Shown: positions 56,811-64,000 of the stretch, piece by piece
Layout of the letters: every line of letters starts with the position of its first letter
Numbering within the stretch: the stretch's first letter is position 1
Assembly: GCA_045128055.1 (NCBI GenBank)
Contig: JBGVRC010000120.1
Span: 1-64,000 of the forward strand
Length of the DNA: 64,000 nucleotides
Reading direction: 5' to 3'
Source of the DNA: Scatosoma sp045128055
GTDB taxonomy: Bacteria; Bacillota; Clostridia; Christensenellales; Borkfalkiaceae
Made by a program: the position numbers and the translations under genes
Notes under the pieces: generated by a model
The model's input: the letters and a program-made list of their open reading frames with translations, nothing else
Told to the model about the DNA's origin: nothing
Database searches by the model: none

Positions 56811-57509
56811 TTAGTCAGTAACTTCTTCCGTTGAAGTAATCGGCGTTTTCTTGAAAAGACAAGGCATTACGATGCACGTGCAAACTAAGTATCCTATAAG
56901 ACAAATATATGCCAAAATACCGCACGTATCAATCAATCCAAACCAGAATTTTAAAGCCTTTCCGTTTTTAGCAATAGCCTTGAAGATGGAAATGAAAATC
57001 CAGAAAACGATGGGCGCAAATTCGAAAATAAGCGTAGGAATAAAGAAATTCTTTGCCGTTTTTTCTTCGGGGGATAATTTCCAAGTCGTTTCTTCTTCAA
57101 ACGTAGCCGTGTTTATCCAAGGTTGGAATTTGATGCCGCCAAACGTGCTGATATAGAACGTGATTTGCAGGTTGAACCATTGGAAATAGAAGAAGAAGCT
57201 GAAAAATGCAATCAGTATTCTTAAAAAGAAGATAAAGGACGTCGTGCAGAATAAAACAACGGCTTTCGGAGCAGGGTGCATATCCTTGGTACGTTCTTTT
57301 TCCCAAGATTCCAAATACGAACAAGGCGAAAGGAGCGCGTTATAGAAGAACAACGCTACGTAGTAGCCTACAACGCCAAAAAATGCGAACACGTAGAAAG
57401 GAATCATGCAAACGATGGCAAAAATCTTTAAAAGAAGGTTTAAGCGTTTGTACTGAATACCCTTTTTCGCTTCTGCCAACAAAGAGCCGATAAGTTTTTG
57501 ATAATCCAT
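56811..57509 (-). CDS. Unknown polytopic membrane protein
   Basis: This 232-residue protein has about four long hydrophobic segments: LLLKIFAIVCMIPFYVFAFFG, FCTTSFIFFLRILIAFFSFF, IPTLIFEFAPIVFWIFISIF and TCGILAYICLIGYLVCTCIV. A soluble stretch with KFQPWINTATFEEETTW lies in the middle. It is not recognised. The start at 57509 is chosen for its AAGGAG site and the promoter right upstream. It is AT-rich and expressed alone, in the same AT-rich stretch as the Xre/DUF6809 pair. Confidence 0.75.
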   Translation of the reverse strand: MDYQKLIGSLLAEAKKGIQYKRLNLLLKIFAIVCMIPFYVFAFFGVVGYYVALFFYNALLSPCSYLESWEKERTKDMHPAPKAVVLFCTTSFIFFLRILIAFFSFFFYFQWFNLQITFYISTFGGIKFQPWINTATFEEETTWKLSPEEKTAKNFFIPTLIFEFAPIVFWIFISIFKAIAKNGKALKFWFGLIDTCGILAYICLIGYLVCTCIVMPCLFKKTPITSTEEVTD

Positions 57510-57539
57510 AAAAACACTCCTTAAAACATAAGTGTTTTT

Positions 57540-57568
57540 ATTATATACCACAAAATATATTATGTCAA
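57540..57568 (-). promoter_or_regulatory. Consensus promoter of the unknown membrane gene
   Basis: TTGACA (57563-57568), 17-base spacer, TATAAT (57540-57545) on the minus strand. Confidence 0.88.
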
Positions 57569-57612
57569 GGGGTTTACTTTTTTTATTTAAACAAAATTTT
57601 TGACTATGAAAT

Positions 57613-57643
57613 ACCCCCAAAAAGATATAACCTTTTTGGGGGT
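57613..57643 (-). terminator. Terminator of clpX
   Basis: ACCCCCAAAAAG, short loop, CTTTTTGGGGGT followed by ATTTC; a strong stem between clpX and the next gene. Confidence 0.85.
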
Positions 57644-57669
57644 AGATGATACACCGATTAGATGCAAGC

Positions 57670-58926
57670 TTAGCTTGCTTTTTTGTAGACAAGCTTGGGC
57701 GTTGCGCCGTTGGTTAAGCAGTCTTTGGTGATGACGACTTCTTCTACGTCCGTTTCCGACGGGATTTTGTACATAACTTCCGTCATTACGTTTTCGATAA
57801 TCGTTCTAAGCCCGCGCGCGCCCGTTTTTAAGCGGATTGCCGTCTGCGCGATTTCGCGTACCGCGTCGTCTTCCACCGTCAATTTTACGCCGTCAAAGCC
57901 CACTAATTTTTGGTATTGCTTGATGATGGCGTTCTTGGGTTCGGTTAAGATTTTTACAAGCGCGTTTTCGTCTAACGGGTCGAGATTGACCACGATGGGA
58001 ATTCTACCCACGAACTCGGGAATCAGCCCGAATTTGGTCAAATCCTGCGGTTTTACGTCTTCTAAAACGGAGTAGTCCGCTTCGTTTGCGCCCAAACGTA
58101 CTTTGCCGCCAAAACCCAGCGTCGTGTCGTCCTTTCTTGACGAAACGATTTTATCCAAGCCCACGAATGCGCCGCCGCAAATGAATAAAATATTCGTCGT
58201 GTCGATACGCAGACATTCCTGACCGGGGTGTTTTCTGCCGCCCTGCGGGGGTACGCTTGCCGTCGTGCTTTCGATAATCTTTAAAAGCGCCTGCTGTACG
58301 CCTTCGCCCGAAACGTCGCGGGTGATGGATACGTTTTCGCTCTTTCTGGCAATCTTGTCGATTTCGTCGATATAGATAATGCCGCGTTGTGCGCGTTCGA
58401 TGTCGTAATCGGCGTTTTGGATAAGCTTCAATAAAATATTTTCTACGTCTTCGCCAACGTAGCCCGCTTCCGTGAGCGTGGTTGCGTCCGAAGTTGCGAA
58501 AGGCACGTTTAAAATTTTAGCAAGCGTCCGCGCGAGCAGGGTTTTGCCGCTGCCCGTAGGACCGAGCAAAAGAACGTTGCTCTTTTCGATTTCTATGCCG
58601 TCGTCGTCCGATTTTTTCGTCTTGGCAAGGGCGTTGATACGCTTGTAATGGTTGTAAACCGCTACGGACAAAACGCGTTTCGCTTTGTCCTGGCCGACGA
58701 TGTAATTATCCAGCTCGGCTTTGATTTCAGCGGGTTTTTTAAGGGGGATTTCTTCTGCGGGAGAAGAATGTTCCGTCATCCATTCGTCCACCATGGATTT
58801 GCAAATTTCAACGCATTCGTCGCAAATGCAAACCCCGTCGGGACCGGAAATTAAACGGCGGGTTTCTTCTTTTTCTTTGCCGCAAAAAGAACAATGTTGA
58901 TGATTATTTGACATAATTAACTCCAA
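57670..58926 (-). CDS. clpX: ATP-dependent Clp protease ATP-binding subunit ClpX
   Basis: ClpX is a hexameric AAA+ unfoldase that feeds substrates to ClpP. The 418 residues start with a zinc-binding domain (HCSFCGKEKEETRRL and CICDECVEIC). Walker A is LLGPTGSGKT (about 121-130), Walker B IIYIDEIDKIAR, and the ClpP-docking IGF-type loop is near GLIPEFVGRIP/VVNL. It follows clpP by 27 bases in the tig-clpP-clpX order. Confidence 0.98.
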   Translation of the reverse strand: MELIMSNNHQHCSFCGKEKEETRRLISGPDGVCICDECVEICKSMVDEWMTEHSSPAEEIPLKKPAEIKAELDNYIVGQDKAKRVLSVAVYNHYKRINALAKTKKSDDDGIEIEKSNVLLLGPTGSGKTLLARTLAKILNVPFATSDATTLTEAGYVGEDVENILLKLIQNADYDIERAQRGIIYIDEIDKIARKSENVSITRDVSGEGVQQALLKIIESTTASVPPQGGRKHPGQECLRIDTTNILFICGGAFVGLDKIVSSRKDDTTLGFGGKVRLGANEADYSVLEDVKPQDLTKFGLIPEFVGRIPIVVNLDPLDENALVKILTEPKNAIIKQYQKLVGFDGVKLTVEDDAVREIAQTAIRLKTGARGLRTIIENVMTEVMYKIPSETDVEEVVITKDCLTNGATPKLVYKKAS

Positions 58927-58953
58927 ATTTTGATAAAAACGAAGCGGGTTTGC

Positions 58954-59547
58954 TTATTGACGGCTGGTGAATACTTTGTCAATCAAGCCGTATTCCTGCG
59001 CTTCGTCCGCGGACATATAATTGTCGCGGTCGGTATCTTTTTCGATGACGGAAAGCTTTTTGCCCGTGTTTTCCGACAAGATTTTGTTCAGCTTTGCCTT
59101 GGTACGCAAAATGTGTTCGGCTTGGATTTTGATATCGCTTGCCTGACCCTGCGCGCCGCCTAAGGGTTGGTGAATCATAATTTCGGAGTTGGGCAAAGCG
59201 TAACGCTTGCCTTTCGCGCCGCTGGAAAGCAAGAACGCGCCCATGGACGCCGCCATGCCCACGCAAATGGTGGATACGTCGCACTTGATATAGTTCATCG
59301 TGTCGTAAATCGCCATACCCGCCGAAACGCTGCCGCCGGGGGAGTTGATGTACAAGCTGATGTCTTTGGTGGAATCTTTGCCTTCCAAATAAATGAGCTG
59401 CGCAACGACGGTGTTTGCAAGCGCGTCGTTGATTTCGCCGCTTAAAAAGATGATTCTGTCGTCCAAAAGACGGGAATATAAATCGTACGTGCGTTCGCCC
59501 GAAGACGTGCGTTCTACTACGTAGGGAATTAAAACATTACTGCTCAT
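58954..59547 (-). CDS. clpP: ATP-dependent Clp protease proteolytic subunit
   Basis: ClpP forms the 14-subunit serine-protease chamber. In 197 residues, the catalytic triad is S101 (GMAASMGAFLL), H126 (EIMIHQPLGG) and D175 (DTDRDNYMSADEA). The N-terminus starts LIPYVVERTSSGERTYDLYSRLL, as in mature ClpPs, so little or no propeptide is present. It lies between tig and clpX. Confidence 0.98.
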   Translation of the reverse strand: MSSNVLIPYVVERTSSGERTYDLYSRLLDDRIIFLSGEINDALANTVVAQLIYLEGKDSTKDISLYINSPGGSVSAGMAIYDTMNYIKCDVSTICVGMAASMGAFLLSSGAKGKRYALPNSEIMIHQPLGGAQGQASDIKIQAEHILRTKAKLNKILSENTGKKLSVIEKDTDRDNYMSADEAQEYGLIDKVFTSRQ

Positions 59548-59569
59548 AATAGTTTCCTTTTTAGTTTGT

Positions 59570-59601
59570 CAACGCCGCAAAAACAATCTTTTGCGGCGTT
59601 G
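59570..59601. terminator. Hairpin between tig and clpP
   Basis: CAACGCCGCAAAA and TTTTGCGGCGTTG form a strong stem, but no T-run follows on the minus strand. It may act as a partial attenuator, a processing site, or only a plus-strand terminator. Confidence 0.5.
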
Positions 59602-59634
59602 GAATTTCGTTTTGTTTTCGTATTGTTATGGAAA

Positions 59635-60936
59635 TTACGCTTCTTCAACGTACATTTCGTTGTTTGCTTTCAAGAACGAGAAGAGCTTGGTGATTACGAT
59701 ATCGCTGCGGATATAGTCGAATTGACGGGGATCCATATTCTTCTTGTATTCTTCCGTCGTCTTTTCAACGGACGCAGCTTGTTCTGCAACCTTTGCGTCA
59801 ACTTCTTCTTCCGTAGCTTCCAAGTTTTCTTCCTTGATGATTTGGGAGATGATAAGTTGATTGAGAACGTTCTTCTTCGCTAGTTCGTCGTAGTTCTTTC
59901 TGAAATCTGCAACGGAAATCTTCAAGAAGTCGAGATAGTCTTGCAACTTCAAGCCCTGGTACATAAGTTGATATTCGAACTTTTGAACAAGGCCGTCTAC
60001 TTCTTTTTCAATCATAGCTTGGGGAATTTCCGCTTCCGCGTTCGCTGCGATTGCTTCCAAAATGCTGTTTTCCGTAGCGTCGTTTGCGCGGCGGTCAGCT
60101 TGTTGTTGCAATCTTTCCGTAGCCTTTGCTTTGTACGCTTCTACCGTTTCGTTGCCCGTAGCTTCCTTGATAAATTCGTCGGTGAGTTCGGGAAGTTCTT
60201 TTGCCTTCAAAGCGTTGAGCTTCACTGCGAATACAGCCGCCTTACCCTTCAAGTTTTCCGCTTGGTAATTTTCGGGGAAGGTTACGTTGATATCTTTGGT
60301 TTCGCCGATGTTCATACCGATAACTTGGTCTTCAAAACCGGGGATAAATTGACCGCTGCCAAGCGTCAAATCAAAGCCTTCCGCTTCGCCGCCGTCGAAC
60401 TTAACGCCGTCAACGCTGCCGCTAAAATCGATGTTTGCGATGTCGCCGTTTGCCGCTGCGCGGTCGGTTACGTCTACTTTACGAGCGTTTCTGTCAAGTA
60501 CGCGGTCGATTTCAGCCTGCACTTCTTCGTCTTTTACAGTATACGCGAACTGCTTGATTTTCATACCCTTATAGGAAGAAATTTTCACTTCGGGTTTTAC
60601 GGGAACGATAGCAACGAGGGTTACGCCGTCGTCTTCAAGCTTTTCAACGGATACTTCGGGGTCGCCGACAACCGTGTATTTAGCCGCGTCTTTTTCCAAA
60701 ACCTTGCCGTAGTTTTCAGCGAAAAGGTTGTTGAGCGCTTCTTCGTAGAATACGCCTTTGCCGTACGCGTTTTCGATTACGTTTTTAGGCGCTTTGCCTT
60801 TACGGAAGCCGTTGATGGCAAATTTGTTTCTCAATTTAAGGTATGCGCTTTGTTGCGCTGCCTTCCATTCTTCGCCGTCGAATTTGAGCGTGATTTTTAC
60901 CGTGCTCTTTTCTGCTGCTTTGCTAGTGTGTTTCAT
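59635..60936 (-). CDS. tig: Trigger factor
   Basis: Trigger factor is a ribosome-bound chaperone. The 433 residues have the ribosome-binding domain with NGFRKGKAPKNVIE in place of the usual GFRxGxxP, a PPIase domain (about 155-240, GDIANIDFSGSVDGVKFDGGEAEGFDLTLGSGQFIPGFEDQVIG) and a helical substrate domain. The start at 60936 has CAGGAG before it; an ATG five codons upstream is less likely. It opens the tig-clpP-clpX operon. Confidence 0.96.
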   Translation of the reverse strand: MKHTSKAAEKSTVKITLKFDGEEWKAAQQSAYLKLRNKFAINGFRKGKAPKNVIENAYGKGVFYEEALNNLFAENYGKVLEKDAAKYTVVGDPEVSVEKLEDDGVTLVAIVPVKPEVKISSYKGMKIKQFAYTVKDEEVQAEIDRVLDRNARKVDVTDRAAANGDIANIDFSGSVDGVKFDGGEAEGFDLTLGSGQFIPGFEDQVIGMNIGETKDINVTFPENYQAENLKGKAAVFAVKLNALKAKELPELTDEFIKEATGNETVEAYKAKATERLQQQADRRANDATENSILEAIAANAEAEIPQAMIEKEVDGLVQKFEYQLMYQGLKLQDYLDFLKISVADFRKNYDELAKKNVLNQLIISQIIKEENLEATEEEVDAKVAEQAASVEKTTEEYKKNMDPRQFDYIRSDIVITKLFSFLKANNEMYVEEA

Positions 60937-60991
60937 AATTGTCTCCTGCATATATATGATTGTTTTTTATTTTTTGTTTACACTGCCTTAT

Positions 60992-61020
60992 ATTCTACCA
61001 TATTTAAAAAAGAAAATAAA
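60992..61020 (-). promoter_or_regulatory. Promoter of tig
   Basis: TTTATT (61015-61020), 17-base spacer, TAGAAT (60992-60997) on the minus strand. Confidence 0.55.
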
Positions 61021-61040
61021 GCGTTTTTTGCTCGTTTTTA

Positions 61041-61069
61041 TTTACAATTTGCATTTTTTGCGGTATAAT
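61041..61069 (+). promoter_or_regulatory. Promoter of rqcH
   Basis: TTTACA (61041-61046), 17-base spacer, TATAAT (61064-61069). Confidence 0.75.
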
Positions 61070-61115
61070 TAAAGGAAAGACGAGTCGTTTTTTATTTTAC
61101 CCAAAGGAGAGATAT

Positions 61116-62837
61116 ATGCCGCAGGACGCCTTTCATATCAAAAGACTTACCGCCGAGCTGCGGGATTTTCTCGTCGGTGGGAAGATAAACCGCATTTCCC
61201 AAGTCAACAAAGACGAGCTTACCCTTATTATATACACCGGAAAAAGCACAATTAAACTCATTTTAAGCGCAAATGCGTCAAATGCTCGCGTTTGTTTGTC
61301 TTTAACGGAAAAAGAGCCCGCCCCCGTTGCGCCGAATTTTTGTATGTTGCTTAGAAAACACCTGCAAGGCGCGGAGATTTTGGACGTTCGGCAACACGAG
61401 TTCGAGCGTATCATTGAAATCGATTTCCATTGCACCACCGATTTTTCGGAGAGCAAGCGCACCTTGCATTGCGAGCTGATGGGGAAATACTCCAACGTGA
61501 TTTTGACGGAAAACGGGGTGATTTTGGGCGCGTTGAAAACGACGGCTTTGGAAGACAATTCCCGTCGGATTTTCCTTTCGGGCGCGAAGTATTCCTACCC
61601 CCCTGCGCAGGACAAATTAAGCATTTTGGACGGGGCAGGTATGCGTTCACGCTTGGAAAGTCGTTTTTTGGGTTGTATGGAAAGCTTGGATGAAGAAGCC
61701 CTTGCGTTCTTTATTTTCGAAAACGTTTCGGGGTTGGCTTTGCCTACGGCAAGAGAAATCGTTTTGCGGGCGAAAAAGCAAGCGGGAAGCCTTGCGTTGA
61801 CCCTTTCTCCGTCGTCGAAAGCGCCGATTTGGGAGTTTATCAAGGAGTTTTGCTTAAACGAGCCTTGCGTTCCTTGCGTAAAGGTGGAAAAGGGCGAATA
61901 CGTGGACTTTTTTGCCTTTTGGGTAGACGGCGGCGTAGAAATGCCGTCGCTTTGTAAGGCGGAAGACGATTTTTTCACCCGTCGGGAAGGGAAAAAGGAT
62001 TTTGAAAACAAAAAGCGCAAGCTGGAAAACACGGCGCGCGCTTTGAAAAAGAAACAAACGAAAAAGTTGCAGGATACCTTGGAACGGTTGAAGGACGCGG
62101 AAAAAGCGGAAGAATACCGCATAAAAGGCGAGCTGTTGACGGCGAATTTATACCGCGTGGAAAAGGGCTCGATCGGCGTAGAGCTGGAAAACTGGTACGA
62201 AGACGGCTGTCCGCGCGTCAAAATTGCGTTGGACGCGACCCTGTCCCCTGCAAAAAACGCGCAACGGTATTTTAAGACGTACAATAAATACAAGCGCGCG
62301 AAAGAAGTTTTGTTGCCGATGTTGGAGAGTGAAAAAGCGGAAATTGAGTACACGGACAGCGTGCTTTGTTCGATTTTGCTTGCGGAAACCGCGGAAGATT
62401 TAAAGGAAATCGAAGCGGAGCTTATCGAGCTTGGATTGCTTCGCGCGCCTGCTTTGCGGGCGGGGGCAAAGCGCAAGGAAATTGTCACGCCGTTTAGAGA
62501 ATACGAGTTTGACGGGGTAAAAATTTACGCAGGACGCAACAATTTACAAAACGATAGGTTGCTTCGTTTGGCTGACCCCGACGATATTTGGCTGCACACG
62601 CAAAAATACCATTCTTCGCACGTAATTATTGCCATTCGTGGGGGGCAGGTACGCGATGAACTGCTTTTATATGCGGCGGAAATATGCGCGTATTATTCGG
62701 ACGCGCAAGGCGGCGACAAAATCCCCGTCGATTACTGTCCAAGAAAATTTGTCAAAAAGCCGAGCAAAAGCAAAGCGGGTTTTGTCACCTATACCAACTA
62801 TAAAACGGTGCTGGTTACGCCAAACGCGCATAAATAA
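61116..62837 (+). CDS. rqcH: RqcH ribosome-quality-control protein (NFACT family)
   Basis: RqcH binds obstructed 50S subunits and recruits tRNA-Ala to add C-terminal alanine tails. The 573 residues begin with NFACT-N (DAFHIKRLTAELRDFLVGGKINRISQ), then a coiled coil with LKKKQTKKLQDTLERL (about 310-335), and end with NFACT-R (GRNNLQNDRLLRLADPDDIWLHTQ then HSSHVIIAIRGG). It carries two copies of the dispersed repeat, giving DGAGMRS near residue 173 and GGQVRDE near 510. The second falls in a segment of conserved length. Confidence 0.95.
   Translation: MPQDAFHIKRLTAELRDFLVGGKINRISQVNKDELTLIIYTGKSTIKLILSANASNARVCLSLTEKEPAPVAPNFCMLLRKHLQGAEILDVRQHEFERIIEIDFHCTTDFSESKRTLHCELMGKYSNVILTENGVILGALKTTALEDNSRRIFLSGAKYSYPPAQDKLSILDGAGMRSRLESRFLGCMESLDEEALAFFIFENVSGLALPTAREIVLRAKKQAGSLALTLSPSSKAPIWEFIKEFCLNEPCVPCVKVEKGEYVDFFAFWVDGGVEMPSLCKAEDDFFTRREGKKDFENKKRKLENTARALKKKQTKKLQDTLERLKDAEKAEEYRIKGELLTANLYRVEKGSIGVELENWYEDGCPRVKIALDATLSPAKNAQRYFKTYNKYKRAKEVLLPMLESEKAEIEYTDSVLCSILLAETAEDLKEIEAELIELGLLRAPALRAGAKRKEIVTPFREYEFDGVKIYAGRNNLQNDRLLRLADPDDIWLHTQKYHSSHVIIAIRGGQVRDELLLYAAEICAYYSDAQGGDKIPVDYCPRKFVKKPSKSKAGFVTYTNYKTVLVTPNAHK
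61625..61650 (+). repeat. Dispersed repeat copy inside rqcH, first
   Basis: Reads TTTTGGACGGGGCAGGTATG then CGTTCAC, in frame as LDGAGMRS. Confidence 0.75.
62640..62661 (+). repeat. Dispersed repeat copy inside rqcH, second
   Basis: Reads TGGGGGGCAGGTACGCGATG then AA, in frame as RGGQVRDE. The frame used differs from that of the copies in spmA and gerA. Confidence 0.75.
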
Positions 62838-62842
62838 TAAGA

Positions 62843-62868
62843 AAAAACCCGTCTTAATAGACGGGTTT
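62843..62868. terminator. Bidirectional terminator of rqcH and ysxC
   Basis: AAAAAACCCGTCT, TAAT, AGACGGGTTTT between convergent genes. Confidence 0.9.
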
Positions 62869-62885
62869 TATATTTTGTGAATTGC

Positions 62886-63554
62886 TTATTCATTATCAGG
62901 TTCGTCGTTAACGTAGACGGGGGCGTTGGCGGTGTCGATAATATCGCGCAATTTTTTCAGGACGCTATCTTTGCCATAGCCCGTTTCGCTACTGGTCGCA
63001 AGCATATTATCAGGGGCGAGATACAAATCTGCCGCAATCGCCTTTAAATGCTCTTTCAGCTTCATTTTCGAAAGCTTGTCCGACTTGGTCAAAACAATGG
63101 TAAACGGCAGGGTGTAATAGTGCAAATACTGTATCATTTGCACGTCGTCCGCCGTGGGATCGTGACGGGAATCGACAAGCATAAACACGTGCGCGATTTT
63201 TTCTCTATCGGTAAAGAAGCTGTCGAGCGTTTTCGCCCACTTTTCCTTTTCGCCCTTGGATACGCGCGCAAAGCCGTAACCGGGCAGGTCGGCAAGGATA
63301 AACTCGCCGAAATCAAAATAGTTGACAAGGCGGGTTCTACCAGGCTCGCTACTCGTTTTCGCGAGCTTTTTTTGGTTCGCCATCATATTGATAAAGGAGC
63401 TTTTTCCGACGTTGGATTTACCGCAAACGGCAATCATCGGTTTGTCGGGCTGAATAAACTGCTCCCTTTTCGCCGCCGAAGTGATAAAGGTGGCGTTTTT
63501 TATGACGAGCGCGGGCTCGGCTTTTTCTTTCTTTGGATAATTCGGCGCGTACAT
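62886..63554 (-). CDS. ysxC: Ribosome-assembly GTPase YsxC/YihA (EngB family)
   Basis: This 222-residue GTPase acts in large-subunit assembly. G1 is GKSNVGKSSF, G2/switch region TSSEPGRTRLVNYF, G3 DLPGYGFARV and G4 TKSD. The N-terminal MYAPNYPKKEKAEP is variable and its first codons are encoded by a repeat copy. It follows lon by 24 bases, in the widespread lon-ysxC order. Confidence 0.96.
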   Translation of the reverse strand: MYAPNYPKKEKAEPALVIKNATFITSAAKREQFIQPDKPMIAVCGKSNVGKSSFINMMANQKKLAKTSSEPGRTRLVNYFDFGEFILADLPGYGFARVSKGEKEKWAKTLDSFFTDREKIAHVFMLVDSRHDPTADDVQMIQYLHYYTLPFTIVLTKSDKLSKMKLKEHLKAIAADLYLAPDNMLATSSETGYGKDSVLKKLRDIIDTANAPVYVNDEPDNE

Positions 63555-63570
63555 GGTAGCCCCCTTTTGT
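63541..63570 (-). repeat. Dispersed repeat copy at the ysxC start
   Basis: Minus-strand reading ACAAAAGGGGGCTACCATGT then ACGCGCCGAA. Its ATG is the ysxC start codon, with GGGGG as the likely ribosome site, and it fills the lon-ysxC gap. Confidence 0.7.
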
Positions 63571-63578
63571 AAAATTCG

Positions 63579-64000
63579 TTATAAACAGCGGACGGAATCT
63601 CTACCGTTTTCCGTGGGGATAACGGGCAAGGTTTTCGTCTTTTTTTGGCTGGGTTTTGCGGTTTTATTTTGGTTTTTGCTCTCGCCCAGCATCACGTCGA
63701 ACACTTCGTCCACCGTCTTTACGGGGATAAAGGCAACGTCTTTTTGTACGACGGCGGGCAGCTCTTCGATTTCCCGTTTGTTGTCGTAAGGGATAATCAC
63801 CGTTTTAATGCCCAAACGCCGCGCGGCAAGGGATTTTTCCTTTAAGCCGCCGATGGGCAATACTTTGCCGCGGAGCGTGATTTCGCCCGTCATCGCTACG
63901 TCGCCGCGAACGGGCGTACCCGTGTATGCGGACAGCATAGCCGTCGCCATCGTGATACCTGCGCTGGGTCCGTCCTTGGGCGTTGCGCCTTCGGGAACGT
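63579..64000 (-). CDS. lon: ATP-dependent protease Lon, 3' end only
   Basis: The gene runs off the right edge, and only the C-terminal 140 or so codons are present. The S16 protease domain is recognised from the region before MATAMLSAYTG (substrate Ser of the Ser-Lys dyad expected just upstream in the GPSAG block, which the edge codons support) and from GDVAMTGEITLRGKVLPIGGLKEKSLAARRLGIKTVIIP, which contains the catalytic Lys. After the domain a Lys/Gln/Pro tail of about 35 residues ends VRCL, an extension beyond the usual end. Confidence 0.94.
   Translation of the reverse strand, partial: VPEGATPKDGPSAGITMATAMLSAYTGTPVRGDVAMTGEITLRGKVLPIGGLKEKSLAARRLGIKTVIIPYDNKREIEELPAVVQKDVAFIPVKTVDEVFDVMLGESKNQNKTAKPSQKKTKTLPVIPTENGRDSVRCL

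Noticed and set aside
55985..57509. Prophage or integrative element
   Set aside because: Only a small Xre regulator, a broken small gene and a membrane protein are present; no integrase, terminase or structural gene.
59941..61068. 375-codon plus-strand frame opposite tig
   Set aside because: Antisense shadow of trigger factor; Phe/Arg/Val-rich without motifs.
63334..63356. Possible further dispersed repeat copy in ysxC (CTACCAGGCTCG)
   Set aside because: The match breaks after CCAGG and the segment encodes the conserved SSEPGRTR G2 region of the GTPase, which explains the sequence.

Overview
The window looks like a chromosomal segment of an endospore-forming, Clostridia-type Bacillota of moderate GC. 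The evidence is a full set of Gram-positive leader RNAs (T-box, tandem glycine riboswitch, preQ1-I riboswitch), sporulation and germination genes (spmA-spmB, a gerA-gerB-gerC-like operon, a YyaC-type gene), ricT, and the rpmH-rnpA-yidD-yidC-jag cluster. An uncultured gut lineage is plausible, but no rRNA is present to fix the taxonomy.

Layout. (1) 0.1-13.4 kb: one long minus-strand branched-chain amino acid operon behind a T-box, leuA-ilvB-ilvN-ilvC-ilvD-leuC-leuD-leuB-DUF815-ilvA-ridA, with ilvE just upstream. (2) 14.7-19.2 kb: an alanine/glycine:cation symporter under a tandem glycine riboswitch, then a DUF1538 membrane protein with two PII-like proteins. (3) 19.2-26.3 kb: a large unknown protein, rsmA, a radical SAM protein with an Asn/Gln-rich tail, tatD and metG. 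(4) 26.4-33.7 kb: spmAB, a 5'-nucleotidase-type lipoprotein, gapA and a second lipoprotein. (5) 33.9-48.0 kb: a zinc peptidase, rsmI, a tRNA methyltransferase, the germination operon, cvpA, yyaC, queT, a nucleotidase-guanylate-kinase fusion, rpmA/rplU, holB and ricT. (6) 48-56 kb: the probable replication-origin neighbourhood: rsmG, a DnaA-box region, a SLOG protein, dnaN, rpmH, rnpA, yidD, yidC and jag, but no dnaA. (7) 56-64 kb: a small AT-rich island with a divergent Xre regulator and a frameshifted DUF6809-like gene, a membrane protein, clpX-clpP-tig, rqcH, ysxC and the 3' end of lon.

The most unusual signal is a dispersed repeat of about 30 bp, with about 20 copies. Its core reads GGGGGCAGGTACGCGATGAA or GGCTACCAGGTACGCG. 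It lies beside terminators, inside coding sequences in several reading frames, and across start codons (leuB, spmB, a PII-like gene, ysxC). Other structure includes two arrays of miniature hairpins (5.8-6.1 kb and 48.0-48.2 kb), a roughly 130-bp hairpin repeat found twice with a conserved tip, a long structured 5' leader ending in a terminator upstream of an unknown membrane protein (49.2-48.9 kb), and two clusters of DnaA boxes about 9.5 kb apart.

No tRNA, rRNA, CRISPR array, transposase or prophage was seen. Protein names come from reading conserved motifs by eye; no database search was run.
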